Below the pieces are notes generated by a model that saw nothing but the letters and a program-made list of their open reading frames with translations, did not search any database and had not been told where the DNA came from. The translations under genes were made by a program, and so were the position numbers. DNA of 64,000 nt from Cordylochernes scorpioides (taxonomy: Eukaryota > Arthropoda > Arachnida > Pseudoscorpiones > Chernetidae), in NCBI GenBank assembly GCA_030710605.1, contig CP092879.1, forward strand, positions 48,419,946 to 48,483,945. Direction: 5' to 3'. This document shows positions 1-12,601 of the stretch, in pieces. How positions within the stretch are numbered: the first letter of the stretch is position 1; each line of letters starts with the position of its first letter.

Positions 1-151
1 AATATTGTAATTAAAGAGATAGTAGGCAAATAGGGCATTTGTATATTTGGAGTTTGAGTCTATAGAGGAATATGTTAACGTAAATTATAGGATATGCGAT
101 ATTTCGAAGAATTTTAGGAAATGTTGATATCGGGCTATCGTGTTATGGTTA

Positions 152-2430
152 TTACTGCAAGGCCAGGAGAGCACGATAGGCATCAGGAAGATCTATTTTA
201 CGGTTGATGCTGTTATGTCTGTGGGATTCTATGGATTCGAGAACTAATCGCTGGTGCTGGTTATGAATGCGTCTGTAATGTATGGTGGGGTGGTTGGTGT
301 TGAATGTATGGCCAGTATTGAGTGTGTGCTGGTAAAGGAGGGACCTGGTGTCTTGGTTGGAGATGTTTCTAGAATGCTCAGACATTCTGATGGCGACGGA
401 TCTACCTGTCTCGCCAACGTATGTGGCAGAGCATTGCTCACACGAGACAGAGTAGACCGCGCCAACAGAATGGAGGGGATCAGGGGGGGCATGCGATTTA
501 GTATATGGGTGACGGAGGGATGTGAGCAGGTTGGAGGAGTTTTTATATAAGGTGCGGATACCGTATGCTTTAAGGCTTCTGGCTATGTCGGCTGAGGAGG
601 GGGAGTAGGGAAGGAAACATAATGATCTGTAAATTTTAGGTTGGTTGGAGGGGCCAGGTGTATATGAATGTCTATTGATGAATTCAAGCGGAAACGATGC
701 TATGGAGAGGTGCGATATGATGAGATTTTTCTCAATTTCTTTAAATATATCGAGCGAACAGTGGGTATAGATTCTTTTAGTGAGAGCTTTTACTATGTTG
801 ATTTTGTGGGAAATGGGGCAGTGTGAATTGAAATGGGTATAACTGGGGGGACACTGTTTTTTGTAGTAGACTGTGGTGTGGAATGAGGATGCAGTACGTA
901 TTATTAGGATGTCTAGGAATGGGATGACCTGGTTTGATTCTATTTCCAAAGTAAAGGAGATGTTGGGGTTAAAACTATTGAGGGCTGCAAGTATGGTGCT
1001 CTCCTGGCCGTGTCTGCATAAGCAAAAGACGTCATCAATATAACGGCGCCATATTTGTATATCTATAGGGAGGGTACGGGTGATCCAGTTGTCTATTTCG
1101 GACATAGCGACTTCTGCGACAATAGAGGAAAGAGGGCTACCCATTGGCGAACCCTTAATTTGTCTGTAATGATTTTCTAGGAATGTGAAACAGTTCATGC
1201 TCAAGCAGAGCTTGGTAAGTTGTATTATGGATGAAGCTGTATGGGGATCTACACTATGTGAGCCAAGGAACCGCTCCAGACTATCTATGATGAGATTGTG
1301 GGGAAGACTGAGGTAGAGGGAGGTTACATCGAAGGAACACATTATAAAATGTGGGGCGGGTTTTAAGGCAGTTAACTCACTGATAAAGTGGGGGGTGCTA
1401 CGTATGGAGTATATATTCCTGTGGTTGTGTAACAGAGGGGAAAGGTAGTTAGAGAGGAATTTGGCCAATGGATAAGCTGGTGAAAGATGGTAGGCGATAA
1501 TCGGACGGAGTGGTACGTCCGGTTTATGGATTTTTGGCAGGCCGTAGATGTATGCTCTATTGGAAAGGTTGGAAATAAATATCTTGTAATCATCGGGGGT
1601 AATGTGCTTAGATTTTTTCAACTGTAGTAGGGAGGTTCTGAAAACTTTAACTAGAGAGAGGCTAACCTTGTCTGAGATAGGGGAGAAGGTGGTATCATCT
1701 CCGAGTAGATCGTGCATCTTGGCTCGGTAATCCTCTTGGTTCATGATGACGGTATTTGAGCCCTTGTCGGATCGGGTGATGACTATGGATTTACTCTGCT
1801 TAAGTCTTTGGAGTGTTCTTAGGTCTGCACGGTAGTTGGGAGGAGGGGTATAAGGTTTAGATAGAGTCTTGGCAACCAATGTTCTCACGGAATGTTTGTC
1901 TTGCAGGCTGTACTGTTTGATGGTAGATTCGACGGAGCTAATGACCTCAGGGATATTGGGCTTGGAGGGGATGCGGAACTTGAGGCCCTTCTCTAATAGT
2001 GATATTTCTGAGGGAGATAGGGTACGGTGTGACAAGTTGACTACATTTGACGACTGCTGCTTCTGATTGTAGGAGGCAAGGAGAGGGTATGAAAATTTCT
2101 TTTGCCAGAAGAGTAGTTTCCTCTGGTGCCTGAGTGATATGTTCTTTTCTTGCGCCCTGATATCATTTGTGATACCGATAATATGATTTGCAAGTTCTGC
2201 AGGAGGGACCTTTTGAGCTATTAGGAAAAGTAGCCCTTTGATTGATTTGGTCAGAAACCTTATGTTCGAAAAACAGCCCTTGATTCTGGCGTTGAGCAAT
2301 TGTTGTTGGGTTTTCCTAATGAGGATCCTGGAGAAAGGGTTATCAACGGGGTCCTTGAGCCTAAGAGAGGGAGGAATGAATCCAGCATTCTTGCAGTGAC
2401 GGTTGAATTGGAGATGGCTTCGCCATCGGC
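152..2430 (-). CDS. Penelope-like RT/GIY-YIG endonuclease, left copy
   Basis: Encodes a retroelement polyprotein that would copy element RNA and nick target DNA. The open frame runs from 2476 to 152 (774 codons), but the first 15 codons lie in the other arm, so the true start is not seen. Numbered on that frame: SDKGSNTVIM near 236-245, GLPKIHKP 312-319, RT motif A FDVTSLY 382-388, motif B GSPMGSPLS 442-450, motif C YIDDVF 479-484, and a GIY-YIG domain from about 673 (VYSVSC, then YVGETGRSVAIRM and a late glutamate in LVLESIESH). The catalytic aspartates are present and there is no internal stop. The copy looks young and nearly intact, lacking only its extreme 5' end. Confidence 0.92.
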
Positions 2431-4036
2431 AAATACCGTCATCATGAACCAAGAGGATTACCGAGCCAAGATGCACGATCTACTCGGAGATGATACCACC
2501 TTCTCCCCTATCTCAGACAAGGTTAGCCTCTCTCTAGTTAAAGTTTTCAGAACCTCCCTACTACAGTTGAAAAAATCTAAGCACATTACCCCCGATGATT
2601 ACAAAATATTTATTTCCAACCTTTCCAATAGAGCATACATCTACGGCCTGCCAAAAATCCATAAACCGGACGTACCACTCCGTCCGATTATCGCCTACCA
2701 TCTTTCACCAGCTTATCCATTGGCCAAATTCCTCTCTAACTACCTTTCCCCTCTGTTACACAACCACAGGAATATATACTCCATACGTAGCACCCCCCAC
2801 TTTATCAGTGAGTTAACTGCCTTAAAACCCGCCCCACATTTTATAATGTGTTCCTTCGATGTAACCTCCCTCTACCTCAGTCTTCCCCACAATCTCATCA
2901 TAGATAGTCTGGAGCGGTTCCTTGGCTCACATAGTGTAGATCCCCATACAGCTTCATCCATAATACAACTTACCAAGCTCTGCTTGAGCATGAACTGTTT
3001 CACATTCCTAGAAAATCATTACAGACAAATTAAGGGTTCGCCAATGGGTAGCCCTCTTTCCTCTATTGTCGCAGAAGTCGCTATGTCCGAAATAGACAAC
3101 TGGATCACCCGTACCCTCCCTATAGATATACAAATATGGCGCCGTTATATTGATGACGTCTTTTGCTTATGCAGACACGGCCAGGAGAGCACCATACTTG
3201 CAGCCCTCAATAGTTTTAACCCCAACATCTCCTTTACTTTGGAAATAGAATCAAACCAGGTCATCCCATTCCTAGACATCCTAATAATACGTACTGCATC
3301 CTCATTCCACACCACAGTCTACTACAAAAAACAGTGTCCCCCCAGTTATACCCATTTCAATTCACACTGCCCCATTTCCCACAAAATCAACATAGTAAAA
3401 GCTCTCACTAAAAGAATCTATACCCACTGTTCGCTCGATATATTTAAAGAAATTGAGAAAAATCTCATCATATCGCACCTCTCCATAGCATCGTTTCCGC
3501 TTGAATTCATCAATAGACATTCATATACACCTGGCCCCTCCAACCAACCTAAAATTTACAGATCATTATGTTTCCTTCCCTACTCCCCCTCCTCAGCCGA
3601 CATAGCCAGAAGCCTTAAAGCATACGGTATCCGCACCTTATATAAAAACTCCTCCAACCTGCTCACATCCCTCCGTCACCCATATACTAAATCGCATGCC
3701 CCCCCTGATCCCCTCCATTCTGTTGGCGCGGTCTACTCTGTCTCGTGTGAGCAATGCTCTGCCACATACGTTGGCGAGACAGGTAGATCCGTCGCCATCA
3801 GAATGTCTGAGCATTCTAGAAACATCTCCAACCAAGACACCAGGTCCCTCCTTTACCAGCACACACTCAATACTGGCCATACATTCAACACCAACCACCC
3901 CACCATACATTACAGACGCATTCATAACCAGCACCAGCGATTAGTTCTCGAATCCATAGAATCCCACAGACATAACAGCATCAACCGTAAAATAGATCTT
4001 CCTGATGCCTATCGTGCTCTCCTGGCCTTGCAGTAA
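2431..4036 (+). pseudogene. Penelope-like RT/GIY-YIG endonuclease, 5'-truncated right copy
   Basis: Same protein as the left copy, starting at its residue 241 (TVIMNQEDY) and running without stops to TAA at 4034-4036. It keeps all RT motifs (YIDDVF, GSPMGSPLS) and the GIY-YIG domain but lacks the N-terminal 240 codons. The frame stays open upstream to 2300 only because antisense of the left copy happens to lack stops, so that part is not native coding. 5' truncation fits target-primed reverse transcription. Confidence 0.88.
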
Positions 4037-4302
4037 TAACCATAACACGATAGCCCGATATCAACATTTCCTAAAATTCTTCGAAATATCGCATATCCTA
4101 TAATTTACGTTAACATATTCCTCTATAGACTCAAACTCCAAATATACAAATGCCCTATTTGCCTACTATCTCTTTAATTACAATATTCATAACAAATGAA
4201 AAATCCCCATTTGCATAGCACATTCCGCTAATATGTAAATAATCATGTGTATATACTCTCTTTCTAGCCACATTACCTACGTTATAGTGTCACGTCTACC
4301 AC

Positions 4303-4331
4303 GCCTGTAGAAGGGTATTTTGCCCGAAAGC
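4303..4331 (+). other. Conserved Penelope-like 3'-tail hairpin, hammerhead-like
   Basis: CTGTAGA (4305-4311), a GGG/CCC stem and GAAA (4326-4329) follow the layout of a hammerhead core (CUGANGA, stem II, GAAA). The fourth base is T where A is required, so cleavage is unlikely. Hammerhead motifs are known in Penelope-like elements. A related tail occurs on the minus strand near 53565. Confidence 0.5.
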
Positions 4332-4399
4332 TCGCACCGTTATAATTGTCTAATAAAGAAACTTTTCTTCTTTTATTCCCTTTTATCGCATAAATAATA

Positions 4400-5385
4400 C
4401 CGAGAAGATTATAACTGTCTTTATTCGCTGAGAAGATTTATGTTGAGCCAACTGAAATTAGTAAAGAATTAAGAGATTAAGGTCTTATTCTTTGAGTTTT
4501 ACACTAATTTCAATTACGCGATATGGACGGCGTTATAAGTTGGGTGGAAATGATTCGGCCGCAATGGGATGGTCTCCTGGAGGTGGTACGATCAAATACT
4601 TACTTATTGAATGCCGGGCGGGATCGCATGAAGCATTAAATGACATCGTGAAATGCTTAAAGAAACACCCTAGAAGATTGGGGATCGACAAAATGACGAC
4701 ATGGAAAATGCTCAACATTGTACATTGGCAGCAAAATGATATCTTGCTATTGTATGGACGACCACTTCTTCCTGAAATGTGCAGCGGATGTTAGTCCCAG
4801 AATTAGGTCCTTGAGGCGACACTTTCCTGTGCAGATGACATAAAGACGCATGACAAAACAGCACATGAGCATTTAAACTAGCTTCAATTCCTGCCATTTA
4901 TTAATTTAGTTGACCAATAGCTATAGAACCACTGGAGACCTCCATAACTGTGTGAATATTTTAGTGAGAAATGAGCGATTCAATTCTATGAGCCATGAGG
5001 TATCCTGTAAGATCGGAGTTGTACCCCATTCATTTTTTTTAATAGTAGCCAGTGCGAGATATTTCCAGGATTTTTTTTCCTAACTGTCATATAATTCGAA
5101 AACTAGAAAACTACACCATTTTAATACAGTTTACGTTTAGCATCCATGTGAACTCAATATGACTATTGAACGTAGATTGAAGATTAATGAGCGAGCCAAC
5201 CTAGAGAGAACGAGTTTAATAGGCTTACAATCAATAGTTGAAGCAAACTATTCGCACAAATTTGTTATGTTCTCTCTCTAAATGATCTATGACATTATAG
5301 GTTTTCTTAACAAGGTAACTACCCCGCCGAGTGTATATGGAGTTATAAAGCTTAAGGGTCATAGGCTGTTGGAATAGAGTAGTTC
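4400..5385. other. No recognisable gene
   Basis: A mixed-composition stretch after the retroelement tail. A 100-codon frame at 4492-4794 has no motif I know and opens on a non-ATG codon. No transposon ends were recognised. Confidence 0.4.
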
Positions 5386-5439
5386 AAAATTAAGAGTGAT
5401 AATAGATCGGGATCCAGATCCCGATGACGGGTTTCGAGG

Positions 5440-5640
5440 AAACACCAGAGGGATGAAAAGGCAGTGAAATGTGTAGAAAATGATGGAAGAGAGATGAGAG
5501 AGAGGTGATGAAAGAGGTGTTGAAAGTGATAAAAAGAGTGAGAAAGCGTTGAATGTTGATGAGAAAGAGATAGAGAGATGCAGAAAGATGTTGAAAGAGA
5601 AAGGATTGGAAAGGGTTGGGTAAAGAGTTTTGTAAATAGT
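5440..5640 (+). repeat. Degenerate purine-rich GAAAG/GAGAG tract
   Basis: About 200 bp almost entirely of A and G with T spacers, built on irregular units such as GATGAAAGAG and TGAGAAAG. Minus-strand frames over it are low-complexity Ser/Leu/Phe and are not credible genes. Confidence 0.65.
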
Positions 5641-5649
5641 AGATAAAGG

Positions 5650-7937
5650 TTGATAGAAGAAAGTACATTTAATGTATAAAGCGTAGCTGTCGACCGCAAT
5701 ATCGCCTCGATAGAACTATTTCTTTTAAAATAAGATATATTATGCACTGGGGGTTTGTGTAAGCTGATTTACATAAGTTTCAGCGATTGTATACACTATT
5801 TAATATAGATAGGTCTTTATTAATTACAATATTAGGTTATATATTAAATAGCAAATATGTCTTAGTGTTATGGTGAACTTTGAAGAACTTGCAGTTTTTC
5901 TTTTATTTTAAACTATAACGTTTGTTCTAAACTTCCAGTTTTTCCTACTTTATATTTTTGTTAACAATTTTGTCTTAGTGTCATGGTGAACTTTAAACAG
6001 TTTGCAGTTTTTTTTTTTCATGTGTTCTAGTGCTAAGTGTTGAAAGGAGCTTTAACACCATGTTTCAGGGTTTGTGTGTTATTTGTCTCAACCTTGTCTT
6101 TGTGCAGAATACCGTTTCACAACCTTACTGTAGTGTTTGTTGCCATCTTTAAAGATCTTCACAATTTATTTTAATATTAGTGTGTCATTTAGAGAAAATT
6201 GTCACAACCTTATCCTTGTATAGAACACCGTTTTTACACCGTTTTATTTAATAAGTTATATGAGAGATTTTAGATATAGTATGAGAGTTACTATTTACAT
6301 GAGCCAAATCGACCCAACAGTTAGAGCAAGAGGGGGGAACTCAGATATTTCCTCCTTTCACGTGACGCGACTGTTCACCCCGACCGGTCGTGCCAGATAA
6401 GAGGGAATACCAGGAAACTCTGTCCTACTGACATCGCTCCCTCAACACGAGGAACGTCATCCCGCTGCTTACTAGTCGGTCACAAGACCTTAGGCAGTCT
6501 GTTCTTGCACTTCGGGTTTGTGATAGGGCTCCATGCTCGCTACAAGGACGACATCTTGGGTTTTCGTGTTCTCCTAGTGTAGAATTGGCTCAGCCTCATT
6601 TTTAGTATAGTATATAATTAAGAGTCGTCTCACAAGCTTGTTTTAATATGACACACCGTTTTGAAGAGCTTGTACAACCTGTCAGGATATGATTTAGGAA
6701 AATTTTAGTTTCTTTTTATTGTTATGTTACAATTTTATCCAACAATAGAACCAGAGCGGACTCAGAAGTAATGAGACGAGGGGAAATTGACAGAGTTAGT
6801 GTGGACAGTTTAACTTTACGCAGGTCTACAAGGGTGAAAGGGCCCACACAGTGTAAATTCTGCTCAGACCGTCGCCTCTAACTAGGATTTTGGAGTGTGT
6901 ACGGAGAATCAGCTCGATAGAATGAGAAGTTTAGAGATTTCAACCTTTTTTTTTTTAAACCTTTTTTTTTTTTAAAGTAGAACTTCATTAGGATTCCTTT
7001 TTTTTTTTAATACAAACTATTTCTTGTTAAAACCCGAGTTTCAAAGACCAATGAGAATAATGTATACCACTGTGAATTAACTATTTAGTGTAAATCTGAA
7101 ATTTTAGTTATTATCAGGAGTAATAGGTGAAGGAAGGTGTAGGAAATCACAACTTAGAGGGGGGCTATGTCTAAAACAACAAACCTAATAGGCATCCTAT
7201 GGCTTGTGTTGGGTAATTCAGAAACCCTATAATCCCTGGCCTTCAGGTAGTAGCTTTGAAATAGGTTTCTAATGAGGACATGAAAGGTCAATCTTTCAGA
7301 GTAAAGTTGTGAAGTGTAGGGACCCTAAGCCAGGGGTAGAAGTTAAGTAGGCCCAGACCGTAGTCGATCCTTGGAAAGCACTTGAGAATGTTAGTGTTGG
7401 GTAGTGAATCATAAACCCTATAAATCCATCTTTCAATAGAGTGTTGAGGTCGGACTACTGCAAAGGGGACAGACGCACGATGAAGTAAGAAGATAGTGAC
7501 TTCACCCACGGTGGCTAGGGGAGTGACTCAATCCGCTTTTATGAGGTGTCACGTTTAATGGTCCTTTATTCGCCATTGTAATTTGTGTGTGTCTTTATAG
7601 AATTGTCGTGAATAGTCACTTAGTGTCAAAGCAAGGGCAGTTTTTGAAATTACATTTTTTTTAGGTAGGTTAGCTTTCAGATTATTTAGAATTGTTAACC
7701 ATTTTATTAACAATCATTTATCAAGTATAAAGTATTAGTATATATAGAGTTTGTATGAGGCATTAATTTAAGTTAATAGGGCATTAGTCCCCACTTTGTT
7801 TTAATTAGAAACTTTATTTGATTTCACATTTGTCCTGAAAATTTTGTTATTATTAGGATCTATCAATGATGATAATTATAGTACTTTGGCTTGTGTAGCA
7901 GCTTTTAACTTTAGTTTGTATGCAAACCGTGAATGAT
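5650..7937. other. Gene-poor stretch, nothing recognised
   Basis: No frame longer than about 75 codons. Imperfect duplicated phrases (CTTAGTGTTATGGTGAACTT near 5870 and a diverged copy near 5970) and T-runs near 6945-7010 suggest old repeats. No domain, TIR or LTR end was recognised. Confidence 0.4.
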
Positions 7938-7954
7938 GGGGGGGGGGGGGGGGG
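7938..7954 (+). repeat. G17 homopolymer
   Basis: Seventeen consecutive G. It could form a G-quadruplex or be a sequencing slippage site. C-tracts of similar length occur in B at 23041 and 28459. Confidence 0.9.
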
Positions 7955-9360
7955 TGTATGAATGGATTGGTTTAATGAATGTGTAAGAAGGTTAAAAAAC
8001 AATTATACTGTAAAGACCAAAGGTACTTTAGCATAGAATAGGGAACCAATAGGTTCAATTTTAAATTTGATTTCTTTATTTGTTAGGAACGATAGCCTCA
8101 CAGGGCTGTACAACTCTATTGTTAGGAAAGGTATTCGCTCCATTTTGTTAGGTCTCCCCTTTCGGGAGTATAAAATTTTAATTTCTATTACTAGGGTAAT
8201 CAAGTACTCTTTGTTATTTATATCAACTTGAATTTTAAGAGTCGTAGATAATGATCATATCTCGATTCTCAGACTGGAAGGTTGTGGGAGGTTATGATCA
8301 GACCAGAAACCCCACCAAACTTCCCCTCATTAGAGGAAACGAAGAGGTATAGATTGAATTTTATGCAGGATGGGGGATTTGTTTTAGCCATGCCGTATAG
8401 CCTGGGGTACAACGGCGCGACCTTGGGTAACAGATCTGACACCGTAGTTTCGACGCTTTTAGCGTGGCTGGAGCGAGGGTGTTGCAGACGGGAGGTCCTG
8501 TAAGATTGGCAAGTAGGCAGAGATTGCCCAGTTATTCTAGACGAAGTGTTTCCGTCTATTGAATTTTTTTTTGGTACCAGTTTGATCCCCCATAGCTAGC
8601 GGAAGTTTCTTCTAATAAAGGATTCGCCCTGCCATACGTTTTGTTGGAATGAATTCGAGCATAAGACCGATTCGAGAGACAGAATAAGTAATTATTAGGA
8701 CCTTCAACGAGTTTAAACTCGTTCCATGTTAGGATAAAATTTTAAAGTATTAGTTAACTATAATGACCGCGAACGAGACGCCAGAACAAGCCAGTGAGTC
8801 AAAGTTTTAGAAGTGTTGTATTGAGGACAGTAGAATTAAGAGCAGTTATACAGGGAGTAGAGTTCTGAAGGAATTTGTAAAAGGAACCAAAATTTCAGAT
8901 TGATAAAATTCAAATTTATAAGATGTAGATTTGTAGGATTCAGGTCAAATGAATAGAGAGTATATTAGTAGATGAAAGTAATATGAATTTCTTGGAAAGG
9001 GGAGGTAGCTGAACTGTACACACCCCAGAGGCAAGGTAAACGGAGCCACAAACAAAATAGTAGAAATTGATTAGTTTCTCTGTCAAACAGAGAGCTTTCT
9101 TCATACGGTTGTCACCCTAGATTTAAATGGACTGTGTAGTTTAATAGAGGTCTGGGATATATTCCATTTGACCAAGATTCTAAATGACGTACCCATCTGA
9201 GTTGAGAGTATTGTAACAGAGGAATCTAACACATAAGAGAAAACACACCCTCCAGTAGGATCGGGATAGACGAATATTACCCAGTGACCAACTCGTGATT
9301 CCAGACTGAATAAGATTGAAAAACTTAACTGAGATACTAAACCTTGAACCTTCAGCGCAC
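7955..9360. other. No recognisable gene
   Basis: Contains a 73-codon frame at 8282-8503 with no motif known to me. Phrases around 9020 (CCCCAGAGGCAAGG) recur diverged near 10010, so this and 9960-10700 may share an old repeat. Confidence 0.35.
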
Positions 9361-9960
9361 AAATATATATTATGTTTACATTTTCTTTTTCAATATGTTA
9401 TTATTTTTATATCATATATATTATATTATAGTCATATACTATTCATTTCAACAATTTTATTTTGACATTCATGATATTAATATTTATATTAAATATTTAA
9501 TTATATATATTTTGTCACCATATATAATCTTGTAGTAGTTTTCTTTTGTCATCTATCATGGGATGATTTTTATCACTTATATCTTAACATATTTAATCAC
9601 TATCTACATGATATGTTTTTACTTCAATATATATGTTATACTCATCATATAACATGGAAGGATTCATTTTATCATTACATATTTCGTGCCTTATTTAATG
9701 ATTACTTACATAATTTGTTTTCTGTAATTTTTGTTTAGCAAAAGTCATCATGTCATAGGCTAATCATTATATACCAAGATATTTCTTTCAGCTAACTATA
9801 ATTATCCTTTCCTTTGATTGTATATATATATAACTATACCACACGAATGTCTTGATTGGTACGAAAATAAAGATGCTGGCATGTTTTAGGAGTTGGACTA
9901 GTCAGTTATTTCTAAACGACTTCTTGGCGCCCAATTTTTTATATATAATATGTAATAGGG
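9361..9960. other. AT-rich spacer
   Basis: Very AT-rich sequence with TATATA runs. The open frame at 9344-9535 is low-complexity Ile/Tyr/Phe and is not credible. No gene seen. Confidence 0.5.
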
Positions 9961-10840
9961 AAATGTCCTAACTGTATTGTTAGCAGAAAGAAGGTAGCAA
10001 TGAATCCAGTACCCCAAGAGGCAAGGATGGGGTTGAGAGGACTTACCACTAGGAAGGCCTACTCCTCAAGACCAAAGAAGAAAGTGGAAGGGTGGTATAT
10101 ATACCCATGAATGGTAAGACAGATGACCTTGCTTACTTCCATACATATGATATGACTGTCCCCAATAACCTATTTTGATAACAGTGTTCTGACAGAATAA
10201 TAGCACATAAAAACCCCTTTGCCAGGATGCGCAATGCCCACTAATGTTCGGAATAATAAACATCTAGAATGGCATACCATCATTTTGACTAGCCTTATCT
10301 TCCCTATAGGTTTCGGTACATCTGGCTTCACCTAGTAATGGAAAATGCATTTTGCTAGAAATGGGCCTGCTTTCATAGTAACTGATGAAAGGCAGATGAA
10401 TAATGAATAGCACAAACGCATTTGTCCATTACTTGGCAGGGGGAGGATTGTTGGGGCACGTTTTTTGTAACCATACCCCAACAGAAGGCGTATGTATAAT
10501 CAAATCAAATGGATACATGGCTTCCCTCCCACATAGACTTACAGACCATTTTTTTGCCCAGAAACTTAGACACTTGGTGACACCAGACTTCCATGCCGAA
10601 AGCTGATGCCTGGTAAAGAAGAAGACATCCAGAGACATCCGAGCTGGAAACTGTTGTTTCATATGTACATATATTCCCCTCACCAAAAATTTAGGTAAAG
10701 GTGACCAGAAAAAAAAAAAAGAGAAAAATGGAGAAGGAAGATCTCTAAAGACTGAACCTTATAAAATATCCTTCCCGAGAAAGGAAAGCATCACATTACA
10801 GTCCAGGTAAAAAGGGCCTGGGTCAATTTTAGCCAAGACG
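9961..10840. other. No recognisable gene
   Basis: Short frames on both strands (10403-10606 plus, 10429-10686 minus) overlap each other and carry no motif. Nothing else was recognised. Confidence 0.35.
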
Positions 10841-10842
10841 GG

Positions 10843-10864
10843 GGGACGATATATATATCGTCCC
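10843..10864. repeat. 22-bp perfect palindrome
   Basis: GGGACGAT followed by an AT core and its exact complement ATCGTCCC. It could extrude as a hairpin or bind a dimeric factor. It lies just upstream of a GC-richer patch with a possible splice donor. Confidence 0.7.
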
Positions 10865-10929
10865 GAGAAAAAAGGGAGGATTGTATTTCAATCCATGTGG
10901 AAAGGAGGGGGGGGCTGGCGTCTGAAATT

Positions 10930-11217
10930 TTACACTATCGCCGGACTGTTTCTCTCTTTAGATTTTTGTTTTGGTAATACTATATCTTCTATTTTGATGA
11001 GGCCTGGGGCGTCTATGAAATTGATACTGGAGCCGTTGGCCATTTTGATTGGTGTTTCTTTCGGCGAATGAAAATGGAGAGAGAGATGAATAAAAGAAGG
11101 TTTTTTGCCAAAAGGCGGGAGATTCGATCGGAGTCGCTCAGTGAGAAGGACGATTTTTAGTCGGCCTGAGACGTAGAGGAGACCAGACCTTGCCGCCACT
11201 TTCGAGAAAAGGTAAGC
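10930..11217. other. Candidate promoter or first-exon patch
   Basis: A GC-richer island in AT-rich surroundings. On the plus strand it ends in a good splice-donor match, GAAAAG/GTAAGCC, near 11214. The SWEET coding exon in C is preceded by a splice acceptor, so a non-coding 5' exon must lie upstream, and if A and C are truly adjacent this patch is a candidate. On the minus strand an ATG in good context (around 11042) opens a 37-codon frame starting MANGSSINFIDAPG, which I do not recognise. Both readings are inference. Confidence 0.3.
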
Positions 11218-11229
11218 CATTTGTCATTA

Positions 11230-11956
11230 TGACTTAGCGCCTTCCCCCCCTTTTTTGTGTAGTAGCCAACCTAGATTTCGCATGGGCCCCAAAGGGCTAT
11301 AAAGTAACTTCAGGTCACCCCTATCTAAATTTTACTATGTACATAGCATATCTCGTCAGTATAGACATGTTCCCAAATTTTAAGATATTTAAATAAATAT
11401 CTAGAGAAATTTTCTTGTTTCCTCTGTTACCTATTTCATACATAATTTGCCTTATGGTGCTATTCCCACTGTTTAAATGAAATGTTGTATGTTTCTTACC
11501 CATTTGAAGGGAATGTTACTAATAATCAAGTCTCCCATAAATTACCGGCCACATACATTGCCGCGAGTGTCTGTGTTTCAGTGTTTTATAGATTGCCCAA
11601 TTTAATAACGATTTCATGGGTTGTCTGATGAAATTGTATAATAGTGTCGCGGCTGTTTCCATCTTTAGACCATTGTTCTGACAAAATTATATGCTCGAAC
11701 CTTGTTTTAGCTCAACCCTTAATCAATTACAGAGTTTTTTTTTCCCCTGTGAATGTGATGATGTAAAGACATATGCCGATAGTGCATCACTGACAGCTGT
11801 GCTGCTATTATACAACATTAAGGTCTTCCTGCGGGTTATATACATGGGGTTGTTGGCCTAATTTGCTATATATATATATATACTTAAGTAAGGAAACTTT
11901 TAATAAGTCACATTGTGTATCCTCCCTTTTCAACTATCCAAACCGGGAACCCATCA
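11230..11956. other. No recognisable gene
   Basis: AT-rich spacer between the GC-richer patch and the repeat at the end of contig A. It includes a TA microsatellite near 11870. Confidence 0.4.
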
Positions 11957-12258
11957 CATGTATCTAAATTAAAATGAAAAATGTCTAAATTAAAATTGAA
12001 AATGTCTAAATATAAATGCAAGTGTCTAAATTAAAATTAAAATGTCCAAATATAAATTAAAATTGTCTAATTAAAGTTAAAAACCTATAAATGAAAATAA
12101 AAAACTCCTGTGTCTAAAACACTAGATACTCAAATGTCTGCCCATACCTCATAGGAAGTGTCAGACCAAATTTAACAACCCAATCATAGAATCTATAGAC
12201 TACGGAAATTGAGCATCATTTGTCTGTATCATTACTTTATCTTAAATTCAAATTTTAC
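11957..12258 (+). repeat. GTCTAAA-repeat and flank shared with contig B
   Basis: A series of about 18-20 bp units built on TGTCTAAATTAAAATG, then unique-looking sequence. It matches B at about 20869-21151 with scattered differences. Upstream of 11957 A and B are unrelated. The match stops exactly at the N gap. Confidence 0.8.
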
Positions 12259-12358
12259 NNNNNNNNNNNNNNNNNNNNNNNNNNNNNNNNNNNNNNNNNN
12301 NNNNNNNNNNNNNNNNNNNNNNNNNNNNNNNNNNNNNNNNNNNNNNNNNNNNNNNNNN
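12259..12358. other. Assembly gap, 100 N
   Basis: Exactly 100 N, a conventional scaffold gap of unknown true size. It separates contig A from contig B. Confidence 0.99.
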
Positions 12359-12601
12359 TATCAAATTGGACATGGGCAAAGTTTATCTAACACCAAGGCA
12401 ATTAGTCGCTTAATATGCTAAGGAATCGAAGACTAGCATCCTCTTATTCTTGCCTGTAGGAGCTTTAATTCAACCATTGTTCAATAAAGAAATTTATTGC
12501 AATTAAAGTAAGTATTGAAATATAGAGGCTCTACTGGATGTGTGGGAGTGAAACTTTAGCATAATAATAATATTATATATTTTTTTTTTTGTTGTTGTTG
12601 T

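Larger units (their letters stand above)
1..4187. repeat. Near-perfect inverted repeat, arms 1-1757 and 2431-4187
   Basis: Base x in the left arm pairs with base 4188-x in the right arm, and this holds at both ends I checked, so there is no net indel over 1757 bp. The one substitution I found is C1583 against A2605, a silent AAG/AAA change in the RT frame. The left arm is cut by the window edge. A small hairpin, GATGGC-TTC-GCCATC (2413-2427), lies just inside the right-arm junction. Confidence 0.92.
1..4380. mobile_element. Inverted (5'-to-5') pair of Penelope-like elements
   Basis: Two Penelope-like retroelement copies point away from each other. The left copy is read on the minus strand and the right on the plus strand. 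Both encode the same reverse transcriptase with a C-terminal GIY-YIG endonuclease. The right copy's 3' tail runs to about 4380 and includes AATAAA at 4352-4357. The left copy's tail runs off the window start. The 673 bp between the arms (1758-2430) is the 5' part of the left copy and is single-copy. Inverted and tandem partial copies are typical of Penelope-like elements; an assembly fold-back artefact is the alternative. Confidence 0.9.

Noticed and set aside
254-550. 98-codon frame antisense to the Penelope-like gene, repeated at 3638-3934
   Set aside because: Shadow of the GIY-YIG coding region; present twice only because of the palindrome.
4492-4794. 100-codon frame after the Penelope pair
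   Set aside because: Starts at a non-ATG codon, has no motif and no neighbouring exons or element ends.
5352-5747. 131-codon minus-strand Ser/Leu/Phe-rich frame
   Set aside because: Low-complexity product of a purine-rich tract.
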